Origin: Streptomyces sp. CBMA29
GTDB lineage: Bacteria; Actinomycetota; Actinomycetes; Streptomycetales; Streptomycetaceae
NCBI RefSeq assembly: GCF_014596445.1
Contig: NZ_MECL01000220.1
Span: 62,001-126,000, forward strand
Direction of reading: 5' to 3'
Length of the DNA: 64,000 nucleotides
Positions 50,222 to 58,743 of this stretch are shown in pieces. How positions within the stretch are numbered: the first letter of the stretch is position 1; every line of letters begins with the position of its first letter. The translations under genes were made by a program, and so were the position numbers. A model generated the notes under the pieces. The model was not told the DNA's origin. It saw only the letters and a list, made by a program, of their open reading frames with translations, and searched no databases.

Positions 50222-51403
50222 ATGAAGCGCTTGCCCACGCTCGCTCACGCCGCCTGGACCGCCGCAGCGGTGGCCGCCTCCATGGCGGTGCTCGCCCTCC
50301 CGTCCGCTTCGGCGGCGGCGGCAGCGTCACCCGCCCCGTACCCGAGCGGCTCCGAGGGCCCGGTGTTCGTGCAGACGGACAACACCGCCCACAACGAGAT
50401 CGTCGCCTACCACCGCGCCGCCGACGGCTCCCTCAGCCGGCGGGGCGCCTTCGCCACCGGCGGCAAGGGCGGAGTCCTCGGCGGCTCGGTCGTCGACCAC
50501 CTCGCCTCCCAGGGCTCGCTCGTCCACGACTGCGCCCACCACCTCCTCTTCGCCGTCAACGCGGGCAGCGACACCGTCACCGTCTTCTCCGTCGAGGGCG
50601 AGAAGCTCCACCGCGAGCAGGTCATCTCCTCCGGCGGACGTTTCCCCGTCAGCCTCACCGTCCACAACGACCGCGTCTACGTCCTCAACGCCCGCGACGG
50701 CGGTTCCGTCCAGGGCTACCGGATCGCCGGGGGCAAGAAGGCCGCCGGGGGCAAGAAGCTGGAGCGCGTCGCCGGGTGGAGGCGGGAGCTGCGCCTCGAC
50801 ACCACGACGGCGCCGGAGTTCACCCACACTCCCGGCCAGGTGTCCTTCACCCCCGACGGTTCCCGACTGATCGTCACCACGAAGGCCGGCGGCAGCAGCG
50901 TCGACGTCTTCGGAGTGAGCCCGTCCGGCGCCCTGTCCGCCCGTCCCGTCGTGAACGTGCAGGACGGAGCGGTCCCCTTCGGCTTCACCTTCGACGGCCG
51001 TGGCCGCCTGGTCGTCACCGACGCGGGGACCAACGCCGTGCTGACCTTCGCGGTCCGTGAGGACGGCCATGTCGTCCGGCTCGACAAGGCGCTCACCGGC
51101 GAGCAGGCCACCTGCTGGATCTCCCGCGCGGGGGACCGCTTCTACGCCTCCAACGCCGGCAGCAACGCCGTCTCCGGCTTCCGGCAGACCCGCCGGGCGA
51201 CGCTCGAACCGCTTAGCACCACCGTGACCAGCGCGGGTTCCACGGACTCCGCCGTCACCCCGGACGGGCACTTCCTCTACGTCCAGACCGGCGGTACGGG
51301 CGGTGTCGACGCCTTCCGTGTCGAGCGGGACGGCTCCCTCCACAAGGCCGGCACCGTCATCGTCCCCGACGCCGTCGGCGGCGAGGGAATCGTCGCCCTG
51401 TAA
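50222..51403 (+). CDS. Secreted lactonase-family beta-propeller protein
   Basis: 393 residues from ATG at 50222 with GAAGGGGAAC upstream. The signal peptide ends near PSASAAAA. A seven-bladed propeller of the 6-phosphogluconolactonase/lactonase family follows: NEIVAYHRAADGSLSRRG, LLFAVNAGSDTVTVFSVEGEKL, GQVSFTPDGSRLIVTTKAG, FGFTFDGRGRLVVTDAGTNA and SAVTPDGHFLYVQTGGTGGV. Being exported, it is unlikely to be the pentose-phosphate enzyme. The catalytic status is unknown. Confidence 0.92.
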   Translation: MKRLPTLAHAAWTAAAVAASMAVLALPSASAAAAASPAPYPSGSEGPVFVQTDNTAHNEIVAYHRAADGSLSRRGAFATGGKGGVLGGSVVDHLASQGSLVHDCAHHLLFAVNAGSDTVTVFSVEGEKLHREQVISSGGRFPVSLTVHNDRVYVLNARDGGSVQGYRIAGGKKAAGGKKLERVAGWRRELRLDTTTAPEFTHTPGQVSFTPDGSRLIVTTKAGGSSVDVFGVSPSGALSARPVVNVQDGAVPFGFTFDGRGRLVVTDAGTNAVLTFAVREDGHVVRLDKALTGEQATCWISRAGDRFYASNAGSNAVSGFRQTRRATLEPLSTTVTSAGSTDSAVTPDGHFLYVQTGGTGGVDAFRVERDGSLHKAGTVIVPDAVGGEGIVAL

Positions 51404-51408
51404 CGCCA

Positions 51409-51442
51409 GGCGCCGCCCGGAGAGTCACCGCCGGGCGGCGCC
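51409..51442 (+). terminator. Terminator after the lactonase-like gene
   Basis: Perfect 12-bp stem (GGCGCCGCCCGG / CCGGGCGGCGCC) with a 10-base loop, 6 bases past the stop at 51403. Confidence 0.85.
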
Positions 51443-51790
51443 CGAGGGATCTTGACAACGCCCGCCACCTGGCACGTACGTCCATTCCGCACCGTCCACC
51501 CGCGTCACGCGGCCGGAGCGTTCTCCCGGCCGCGTCGCTGTGCCCGGCTTTCGCGGCCCGGCCTGACGAAGCGTCGGCACGTCGATCTGTGCCGGGTCCA
51601 CACCACGCTCTGTCGCTGACGCTCCGCCGTCCACGACGGCTTTCTCCCCCTCTTCTCCGGGTGCCTTCGCGTACCGCCGCGCGTTTTCGGATGCCCCCTA
51701 CGGGCGCGTCGGCGTACGGGTGTACGGGCGTGGGGGCCGTACCGCTGACCCCGCTCCCGCCCCCCGGCGCCCACCACTCAAGGAGATCGC
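51443..51790. other. Non-coding region before the cysteine-synthase-like gene
   Basis: No supported gene. A TTGACA hexamer occurs at 51453-51458 without a convincing -10 element. AAGGAG lies at 51779-51784, just before the next ATG. Confidence 0.4.
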
Positions 51791-52717
51791 ATGGCCAGAT
51801 ACGAGTCGGTGCTCGACGCCATCGGCGGGACGCCGCTGATCCGCCTCACCCGCGCCGCCGAGGGACTGCGCCTGCGCGTGTACGTCAAACCGGAGTGGCA
51901 CGACCCCGGCGGCAGCGTGAAGGACCGGGCGGCGCTGGCCATGCTCCGCAGGGCCGAGGCCGACGGCTCGTTGCGTCCGGCAGGCACCGTGGTCGAGTTG
52001 ACCAGCGGCAACACCGGCATCGGCCTGGCGCTGGCCGCCGCCCACCTCGGCTACCGGACGGTGGTCTTCACCGGCTCCGCGACCTCGCGCGAGAAGCGGG
52101 ACCAACTCGCCGCCTACGGAGCCGAGGTGCGGCTGGTCGACGCCTTCGTCCCGCGCGGGCACCCCGACAGCATGCGCTCGCAGGGCACGCGGTTCGCCGC
52201 CGAGACGCCGGGTGCCTTGTTCGTCGACCAGTACGACAACCCGGCCGATCCGGCCGCCCATTACGCCACCACCGGCCCCGAGATCTGGACGGACACCGAG
52301 GGCGCGGGCCACTTCCTGCACCCCGAGGCCATGGCCGACGTCTGGCCGCTCGCCCTCGACTCCGCCGTGATCGACCGCTACGTCTCCGTCGAGGACCAGG
52401 ACGCGATCGACGCCGTACGGCGGCTCATCGCCGACGGCCTCGGCGACGACGACGTGGTGGTGGTCGCGTACCGTCGCGACCGCCGCCTGCTCGCCCCCCA
52501 CCCCACCGACCACCTCGGCTGGACCACCCCCGCCCGCCTCCGCGCCGCCCCGACCGTCGCCGACTCCGCTCAACCCCTCGCCCCCCGCCTCGGCGCCGCC
52601 CTCCCCCTCACCGCCCCCGCCGTCACCGCCTGGCCCCCCGCCAACGGCCACATCGCCCCCGTCCTCACCCACGGCCGCGCCACCCACACCGTCCCCTGGC
52701 CAGCCCTCCACCCCTGA
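51791..52717 (+). CDS. Cysteine synthase-like PLP protein lacking key loops
   Basis: 308 residues. The N-terminal half is a normal beta-family PLP enzyme: IGGTPLIRL, DPGGSVKDRAA with the Schiff-base Lys, ELTSGNTGIGLALAAAHLGY and THYATTGPEIW-like text. After TEGAGHF about 70 residues of the family, including the glycine-rich phosphate-binding loop, are missing in frame; the reading jumps to ADVWPLALDSAVIDRYVSVED. The usual GGSSG segment is absent too, and the last 80 residues are an unfamiliar Ala/Pro-rich tail. It is probably catalytically dead or a decaying gene. Confidence 0.75.
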   Translation: MARYESVLDAIGGTPLIRLTRAAEGLRLRVYVKPEWHDPGGSVKDRAALAMLRRAEADGSLRPAGTVVELTSGNTGIGLALAAAHLGYRTVVFTGSATSREKRDQLAAYGAEVRLVDAFVPRGHPDSMRSQGTRFAAETPGALFVDQYDNPADPAAHYATTGPEIWTDTEGAGHFLHPEAMADVWPLALDSAVIDRYVSVEDQDAIDAVRRLIADGLGDDDVVVVAYRRDRRLLAPHPTDHLGWTTPARLRAAPTVADSAQPLAPRLGAALPLTAPAVTAWPPANGHIAPVLTHGRATHTVPWPALHP

Positions 52718-52937
52718 CCCCAGCTCCTCTCCCGCCGGAGTTCCCAGTCGCATCAGGTCCGTACCGTCCCGGCGTTCCGCGCCTCGTTTCGCACCGTCCC
52801 CGGCGAGCGCCGTCGCACTTGGCCGCCGCTACACCGGATGTCGTAGGTTGAGCGATTTCACCGCATGCCAGCGTGGTGCGAGGTGACGATGGTGGCCGAT
52901 GTGCACAGGAACTTCCGCGTGGTCGATGGGGGAGAGC

Positions 52938-53690
52938 GTGAGCTCTGCACGGGATGCCGGCGCAGGTGACAGGGCGAAGCTCAAGAGCAAGGTCTGGTCG
53001 TTGCGTTCCCGATGGCCGCAAACCAGCTTCCTGGCAGGGCTTGAGGAGGACATTCTCGCCGCGCTGGTGGACTCCTCCGAACCCGTGCGTTTCGACCGTG
53101 ACGACGTGCTGCTGGCCGAAGGCGCCGTCGGGTCCGATGTGCTTCTCCTGCTCACTTCATACGTCAAGGTCACCACGCTGCTAACGAACGGATCACGGGC
53201 GCTGCTCGCGGTGCGTGTCGGCGGTGACCTCGTCGGGGAGTTAGCGGCCTTGGACAACGGGCGGCGGACCGGGACGGTCATCGCCTGTGGTGTCGAGCCG
53301 GTGGACACTCTGCGTATCGACGCCGAACTCTTCCTCCGGGTGCTCTCCACGTCGCCGAAGGCGATGCTCGGTCTGTCCGAGTCCGTGGCCCGCAAGCTGC
53401 GCAGCGCTACGCAGCGGCGCATTGACCACCAAGGGGGGCACGCGTCGGTTCGGCTTGCCCGCGTGCTGGTTGAAATGGCTGACGACCATGGCGCCACGAC
53501 GTACCGCGACAACGTGGTGATCAGCATCGATGTCACCCGCCTCGAGTGGGGCAGCCTCATCGGGGTGAGCAAGCGGACCGCCGAGCGGGCGATCGCGACC
53601 CTGCGGGACAACAAGCTCATAGGGTCGGGAATGAAGCGCATCACCATCCATGACATGGAGGGACTGCGAACTCTCGCGAACTCTGAGTGA
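52938..53690 (+). CDS. CRP/FNR family regulator 1
   Basis: 250 residues from GTG at 52938, chosen for GGGGGAG five bases upstream; ATG at 52926 or 52899 is possible. The N-terminal cyclic-nucleotide-binding fold (FLAGLEEDILAALVDSS, VLLAEGAVGSDVLLLL) keeps the phosphate-cassette pattern GDLVGELAALDNGRRTGTV with Glu and Arg. The C-terminal winged helix contains TRLEWGSLIGVSKRTAERAIATL. It is first in a co-directional cassette with a second CRP-type gene and a cyclase-fold gene, which suggests cyclic-nucleotide or related control of the cassette. Confidence 0.93.
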   Translation: MSSARDAGAGDRAKLKSKVWSLRSRWPQTSFLAGLEEDILAALVDSSEPVRFDRDDVLLAEGAVGSDVLLLLTSYVKVTTLLTNGSRALLAVRVGGDLVGELAALDNGRRTGTVIACGVEPVDTLRIDAELFLRVLSTSPKAMLGLSESVARKLRSATQRRIDHQGGHASVRLARVLVEMADDHGATTYRDNVVISIDVTRLEWGSLIGVSKRTAERAIATLRDNKLIGSGMKRITIHDMEGLRTLANSE

Positions 53691-53810
53691 GCGATCCCGC
53701 CAATTGGCGGGAGTCTGTGGGCGATTACCGGCGGCTGGACATACTGCTCGCCCCAACCCTCACGATGCCGGGCCTCATGTGCCGGTTCGCAGCACTTCAT
53801 GGAGCATCGC

Positions 53811-54602
53811 GTGGTCACGCAGCCCAGCCCGTCCGGTCGTTCCGGCGATCTAGCCGCCCCTCCCGTCCCCCCTGTCCGTGCGAGCGCGCCTGCTCCGCGG
53901 GACTGGCCGACGTCGACCCTTCTGGGCAGGCTGCCCCGGACCACCCGGGACCTCCTCCTGGAGGAGGGCACACCGATGCTGTATCCCAAGCACCGGATGC
54001 TCCTGAGGCAGGGAGACGGGGGGAAGCACCTCTTGCTGCTCACCCGCGGAGTCGTGAAAGTCCTCGCCTCTTCGGAGAACGGGATGGACGTACTGCTCGG
54101 GATTCGTGTGGCAGGTGAACTGGTCGGTGAGATGGCCGTGTTCGAGGAGAAGCCGCGGTCCGGGTCTGTCTTCGCGTGCGGCGAGGTCTCGGCGCGGATC
54201 ATCCCTCTGGAGGTCCTGGAGGGCTTCCTCACCCGTCACCCCGAGGCGATCAAGGCGTTGGTCGCCTCGTTGAGCGCCCGTCTCCGCTGGGCGAACCAGC
54301 GGCGTATCGACTCTCGGTCCTACGACGCGCCGGTCCGTCTGGCGCGAGTACTGGTGGAACTCGGCCGCGCACACGGCCGTACGCCGCCCGAGGGCATCGC
54401 GGTGCGCAAGGTTCTCGGGGTGACGATAAGCCAGTCCGAGTTGGCGTCGCTGTGCGGGTTGGCCCTTCCGACGACGGAGAAAGCCCTCGCCTCCCTTTCT
54501 CGAAAGGGGTTGGTCGAGCGTAGTTACCGCCGCATAACGCTCTGCGATATGCCGAGTCTGGCCGAGTTCGCGAAAGTCGGCGACGAGATCCCGTACTGGT
54601 AG
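53811..54602 (+). CDS. CRP/FNR family regulator 2
   Basis: 263 residues from GTG at 53811 with GGAG at 53801-53804; ATG at 53799 is the alternative. A Pro-rich leader precedes the effector domain (LLRQGDGGKHLLLLTRGVVKVL, AGELVGEMAVFEEKPRSGSVFACG), which keeps GEMA and the Arg-Ser pair of nucleotide-binding members. The winged helix reads TISQSELASLCGLALPTTEKALASL. It is paralogous to the preceding gene: the stems VRLARVLVE and RITLCDM/RITIHDM match. It lies 120 bases downstream of it and 80 upstream of the cyclase-fold gene. Confidence 0.93.
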   Translation: MVTQPSPSGRSGDLAAPPVPPVRASAPAPRDWPTSTLLGRLPRTTRDLLLEEGTPMLYPKHRMLLRQGDGGKHLLLLTRGVVKVLASSENGMDVLLGIRVAGELVGEMAVFEEKPRSGSVFACGEVSARIIPLEVLEGFLTRHPEAIKALVASLSARLRWANQRRIDSRSYDAPVRLARVLVELGRAHGRTPPEGIAVRKVLGVTISQSELASLCGLALPTTEKALASLSRKGLVERSYRRITLCDMPSLAEFAKVGDEIPYW

Positions 54603-54682
54603 GGAGTCCGTCCGCCGGAGTCCGCCTACTGTCTAGGAAAACGCAGCACCTACTCCGTTCCAGGCCAGAGAGGAATGGTCAC

Positions 54683-55456
54683 ATGGCCGCATGGTCCGGG
54701 TTCCATCCCTGTACGTGTATTGCCGTCGATGCCCAGGCATACAGCCGCAATGACGACCGCAGACAGTCCGAGATTCAGCACGACCTCCCACGACTTCTCT
54801 CCCGCGCCGCCGACGGTGCGGGACTGAACCGTTCCCAGTGGCACCTCCAGCCCAAAGGCGACGAGGAACTGGCCGTCTACCCGATGGACGGCTCGGAGCC
54901 ACGCCTGGTCGACGATTTTGTACGCCATCTGGTCTGGGAACTAGGGGAATACAACCGGAGCAGGATCTCCGCGTCCCGGCTACGGCTGAGGCTCGCCGTC
55001 GACCACGGGCCCGTGGAGGTGGCGCCCAACGGTTTCGCGGGCGCGACCGTGGTGTCGGTCTCCCGGCTGCTCAACTCGGCGCATCTCTATGAGGCACTGC
55101 GTCAGTACGAGCCGGCGGACCTCGCCGTCCTGCTGTCCGACCACGTGTACCGGTCGACGGTGGGAAGCGGTCACACCACTTTGTCGCCGGAGGACTTCCG
55201 GAAAGTCGCCGTACAGGTCAAGGAATACGAGTCCGTCGCCTGGCTGCGGATACCCGGCGGAAACGGTTTCAGCCCAGGGCCGCGTCCCGCTGATACGGCG
55301 ACGGCTTCGTCCGCGTCGCCGAGCCGATCCCACGGTTCGGCTGCCGAGAGCGCTTCCGGCCATCATTACCGGGCCGATCGCCTGAATGTGAACAACTTCG
55401 CGGGTCCGGTTGATCTGCGAGGAGGCACCGTGGGCTTTGGCGGCTCGAATGGCTGA
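54683..55456 (+). CDS. Class III cyclase-fold protein with beta tail
   Basis: 257 residues from ATG at 54683 (GAGAGGAA upstream). The core follows the class III nucleotidyl cyclase plan: Asp16 in CIAVDAQAYS and Asp60 in QPKGDEELAVYP occupy the metal-Asp positions. LRLRLAVDHGPVEVAPNGFAG and VVSVSRLLNSAHLYEAL correspond to the later strand and the NxxxR helix, where Asn appears replaced. LLSDHVYRSTV and FRKVAVQVKEYESVAWLRIPG end the domain. The last 25 residues (LNVNNFAGPV, GGTVGFGG) form a beta-type tail. Activity is uncertain because catalytic positions are partly lost. Streptomycetes have many such proteins beside NTPase genes. Confidence 0.85.
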   Translation: MAAWSGFHPCTCIAVDAQAYSRNDDRRQSEIQHDLPRLLSRAADGAGLNRSQWHLQPKGDEELAVYPMDGSEPRLVDDFVRHLVWELGEYNRSRISASRLRLRLAVDHGPVEVAPNGFAGATVVSVSRLLNSAHLYEALRQYEPADLAVLLSDHVYRSTVGSGHTTLSPEDFRKVAVQVKEYESVAWLRIPGGNGFSPGPRPADTATASSASPSRSHGSAAESASGHHYRADRLNVNNFAGPVDLRGGTVGFGGSNG

Positions 55457-57578
55457 CGACGATGGGACTCCGACCGACGGGGCCGCAGCGGCGCCGCCTG
55501 AGGGAGTTCCGCAAGAACCGCTCGCGGCGGGCGGATCACCGGAGGTGCACGTCGTATCCGACTCCGCGGAGAAGGAGGGCGACGCCCAGGGATTCGCGGA
55601 GCTCCACCGTGCTTTCGGGCAACAGGTGCACAACCACTTCCACTCGACCGTCGAGGCTTCTGGGGCCACGTTCGGATTCGGCGCTCCACGGGCGCCCGGA
55701 CTCGCCCCGGGCAATGTGCGTCCGGAGGAGGTCGACCACGCGCTGCGGCACTACTTGAGCCCTCAGCCGTGCTTCAGCGAGGCGCTCGCCAAAATCCGCC
55801 GTGATCACCTGGTGGTGCTCTCCGGCCACGAGGACACCGGCCGCCGCGCCGGGGCCTTCGCGCTGCTGCGGGAACTGACCGGGCCGGGTATCGGCCTCAG
55901 AAGCCTTTCGCCCGCGAACTCCCTGGCAGGGCTGACGGCGCCGAACGCGCTCAAGGAGCGCCAGGCGTTCGTCATCCTGGACTACGTCGGAGAGACGAAC
56001 GCCGATCCCGTGCAGTCCTACGACATCGCACGGTTGGCGGAGGAGCTGCGCCGCAAGGACAGCTACCTGGTGATCACCGCGACCGAGAGCAGCCTGCGGA
56101 GACTGGCCTTCGACGGCTACTGCGTGCCATGGCGGGCTCCCGACCCAAAGGAGCTGTTCCGGGCTTGCCTGGATCCGCTCCAAGCGGCCGAACTGCCCTC
56201 GGCACTCATGGAACGGGTCGGCGAACAGCGCCGGCCCGCCGACGTGGTCGCCGCCGCGACCGGGTTCTGCGCCGGGGGGACGCCCACGGCGATGAAGACG
56301 ATGAGCGGCAGCGATGCGGATGCCGTCCGGATGTGGTTCCGCAAGGTGCCGCTGCTGGAGGACCTGCTGCCGCTGGCCGCCCTGGCCTTCTTGGAGGGCA
56401 TCCCGGAACGCAGCTTCGAGGAGCACCTGGCCACGCTGGAGGGACTCGTACGTGACTGGGAGCTCAGCGGTGAGTCCGCTCCCGGTGAGCGCGACGCCGT
56501 GCCGGTACCTGGCACCGGCACGACGGTGCTCCCCCAGAGCCGGGCCCTGTGGCGCAAGCGGGCGACCGGACTCGTCCGCGTCGATCGACGGCCCGAGCCG
56601 GGGCTGGGCGCGGACCGGAGCGAACGCCGGATGGTCTTCATCTCACCGGGCATCCGCGAACTGGTCATCGGGGAACTCCACACCCTCTACGGATACGAAC
56701 TGTGGTACCCGCTGCGCCGTTGGCTGCACGACCTGGCGCAGCACCCGGACCTCGCGGTCCGCACCGAAGTCGCCCGGGGTACCGCCCTGTTCGCCGGTCA
56801 CTCCCTGGCAGAGGTCGATGACCTGCTCCTCCAGGAGTGGGCGGACGGCCTGACCAACCAGCGAGTGACCGCGGCCCTCACCCTTCAGCACATGGCCGAG
56901 ACGGACCGGTTGGCCCCGGCGGCCCTGACCATCGCCCTGGGCTGGGCCAGCAACAGGGGACAGGCTCGGGCGATCACGATGGCGATGGCGCTGTCGGGAA
57001 CGCTCGGCTCCGTCTACCGCCTTGAGGTGCTCAACTGGTTGTGGCGCCTCACCGGTCGGGGAGAGCGTATGGCGGCCGCCGCACGTCGCTCTGTCGTGCT
57101 CTTGTTGCAGACGGCCGAGCAGGAACCCGAGCGGGCGCTGTTCACACTGCGCTACATACGTACGCGGATGGCCAACGCCCGCGCGGGTACCTGGGATCAC
57201 CGTCGAACGACGCTGATCGCCGCCCAGGTGCTCGTGGCGCCCAGGCTCGGGAACCAGCCGGGCACCCTGCCCGGAGCCCTGCTCCGGCAGCGCCGGGAGA
57301 ACGCCCGGCAATTGGGGAAGCTCTGGGCCGGGCTGCTGCTCAGCCGGAGTCGCCGTACCGCGTTCGAGGCGCTCTGCGACACCCTCGTCGACGTCCGCGA
57401 CGAACCGTCCGTCGCCGACGCGGTACGGACCCTGGGCGAGGCGATGCGCGAGGAGATGACGCCGGCCCAGTGGCAGGCGCTGAGCTCCCGGTTGCTCGCG
57501 GTGCTCCGCCACCCCGACCTCGCCATGCCGAGCACCCGTCAGATGGCCCACGTGCTCCTCGGGACGCCGGGGGTCTAG
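55449..57578 (+). CDS. Degenerate P-loop NTPase, STAND-like
   Basis: 709 residues from ATG at 55449, overlapping the previous stop by 8 bases. A disordered N-terminus leads to a tail-like motif at about 60-78 (VHNHFHSTVEASGATFGFG) that resembles the end of the preceding protein. A P-loop fold follows: VVLSGHEDTGRRAGA (about 123-137) has lost the Walker Lys (GRR where GK(S/T) is expected), while AFVILDYVGE (Asp178) and LVITATES keep Walker B and sensor-1 character. A long helical C-terminus (about 340-709) may be a winged helix plus HEAT-like repeats. It is probably a nucleotide-sensing scaffold and not an active ATPase. Confidence 0.85.
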   Translation: MADDDGTPTDGAAAAPPEGVPQEPLAAGGSPEVHVVSDSAEKEGDAQGFAELHRAFGQQVHNHFHSTVEASGATFGFGAPRAPGLAPGNVRPEEVDHALRHYLSPQPCFSEALAKIRRDHLVVLSGHEDTGRRAGAFALLRELTGPGIGLRSLSPANSLAGLTAPNALKERQAFVILDYVGETNADPVQSYDIARLAEELRRKDSYLVITATESSLRRLAFDGYCVPWRAPDPKELFRACLDPLQAAELPSALMERVGEQRRPADVVAAATGFCAGGTPTAMKTMSGSDADAVRMWFRKVPLLEDLLPLAALAFLEGIPERSFEEHLATLEGLVRDWELSGESAPGERDAVPVPGTGTTVLPQSRALWRKRATGLVRVDRRPEPGLGADRSERRMVFISPGIRELVIGELHTLYGYELWYPLRRWLHDLAQHPDLAVRTEVARGTALFAGHSLAEVDDLLLQEWADGLTNQRVTAALTLQHMAETDRLAPAALTIALGWASNRGQARAITMAMALSGTLGSVYRLEVLNWLWRLTGRGERMAAAARRSVVLLLQTAEQEPERALFTLRYIRTRMANARAGTWDHRRTTLIAAQVLVAPRLGNQPGTLPGALLRQRRENARQLGKLWAGLLLSRSRRTAFEALCDTLVDVRDEPSVADAVRTLGEAMREEMTPAQWQALSSRLLAVLRHPDLAMPSTRQMAHVLLGTPGV

Positions 57579-57680
57579 CCGTTCCTCGGGACAGGCCGCT
57601 GTTCCGCTCGCAGGCCGAGGCGCATCTCAAGCCGCACCTCAGTTCGTACATCACGTCGTACATCAAGGAGATCGAGGCAA

Positions 57681-58742
57681 GTGAATTATCCCGTTGTGTC
57701 CGAGCACGTCCTTGGCGTGGTCAGCAGCCGCTTGTGGTCCCGCCGCCGACGTGAGGACGTGCCGCCGCTTCTTCCCGGCACCGTCCATGTCTTCCGCGTC
57801 GGCGGAGAGTACCGCCAGTACCCGGAAGGTCTGGTCTTCGACCCGGGTCACGCGGATGTGCTCGACGCCTCGTCCGTCAGCCTGATCGACACCAGAGTGC
57901 GCGTCGTCGATGTCCGTCGGACAGTGCCCTCGGTGAGCGAGGCGGACCAGTTCACCGTCAGCGTGTCCTTCTCGTGCCAGGTAACCGACCCGGCCCTGAT
58001 CGCCCGCCAGGGCGTGGTCGATGTGACGGTGCCTCTCCGCGCCTACCTGGCGGGGGAGGACGACCTGCCCCGAGTGAGCGCCGGCTATCGCGTCGAAGAG
58101 GTCAACGCCGTCCGAGCGGAAGCGGCTCGCTGGATGACCGCGTACAGCACCGTCGTACCTCCCCGTGTCTCGGGAATGAGCGTGGAGTTCGTCGGCGTCG
58201 AGGTATACGTGGCCGACGAGCTCCGTGCGTGGGAGCAGAAGCTGCGCGAGCAGCGCCGCTCACACGAACTGCTGCGCGGCCAGAACGACTTCGAGTCCTA
58301 CGACGCCCAGCGAATAGCCGAGTTGCTGGCCCAGGGGTCCGACTACGCCGACGCGATCGGCATCGTGCGCGAACGCGTCGATGTCGCCGACGTGGCCGCG
58401 CGTATCCACGGCCTCGCCGCCGCCCGGGAGGCACGCGCGGCCAGGATCGACGAGGAGAAGCGCGCACATGCCGAGGCCAGGGAGATGCTCTCGGCGCAGA
58501 CCCAGCGGGACCTGATCCTCGAACTGGTGCGGCAAATGGGTGCGGAAGGCACTCTGTCCGATCCCCAGCCGCTGCTTGAGGAGCTCGTGCGCCAGGGCGC
58601 TTCGCGGTCCGGTGCCAACCCCGCACTCGACGTCGGTGGCACCCGGCCGTCGGACGAGCCGCGCCCGGCGCCCCGTAGTCTGCGGTCCGCGCAGACGCCG
58701 GAGGACGACTTCGTCAAGGACGAGGACGATTTCGTTGACTGA
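57681..58742 (+). CDS. Band-7/SPFH-like coiled-coil protein
   Basis: 353 residues from GTG at 57681 with AAGGAG upstream. Residues about 65-195 follow the SPFH pattern (VSLIDTRVRVVDVRRTV, DQFTVSVSFSCQVTDPALI, VPPRVSGMSVEFVGVEVYVADEL), then a coiled coil (REQRRSHELLRGQNDFESYDAQ, AAREARAARIDEEKRAHAEAREM). The acidic end is EDDFVKDEDDFVD. There is no membrane span, so membrane association would need a partner such as the next gene's product. Its stop is 1 base before the DUF4407 gene's ATG. Confidence 0.85.
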   Translation: MNYPVVSEHVLGVVSSRLWSRRRREDVPPLLPGTVHVFRVGGEYRQYPEGLVFDPGHADVLDASSVSLIDTRVRVVDVRRTVPSVSEADQFTVSVSFSCQVTDPALIARQGVVDVTVPLRAYLAGEDDLPRVSAGYRVEEVNAVRAEAARWMTAYSTVVPPRVSGMSVEFVGVEVYVADELRAWEQKLREQRRSHELLRGQNDFESYDAQRIAELLAQGSDYADAIGIVRERVDVADVAARIHGLAAAREARAARIDEEKRAHAEAREMLSAQTQRDLILELVRQMGAEGTLSDPQPLLEELVRQGASRSGANPALDVGGTRPSDEPRPAPRSLRSAQTPEDDFVKDEDDFVD

Positions 58743-58743
58743 C

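Noticed and set aside
51505..51777. 90-codon Arg-rich minus-strand frame
   Set aside because: It is very Arg-rich, has no ribosome binding site and no recognisable motif, and lies in a spacer with a normal terminator.
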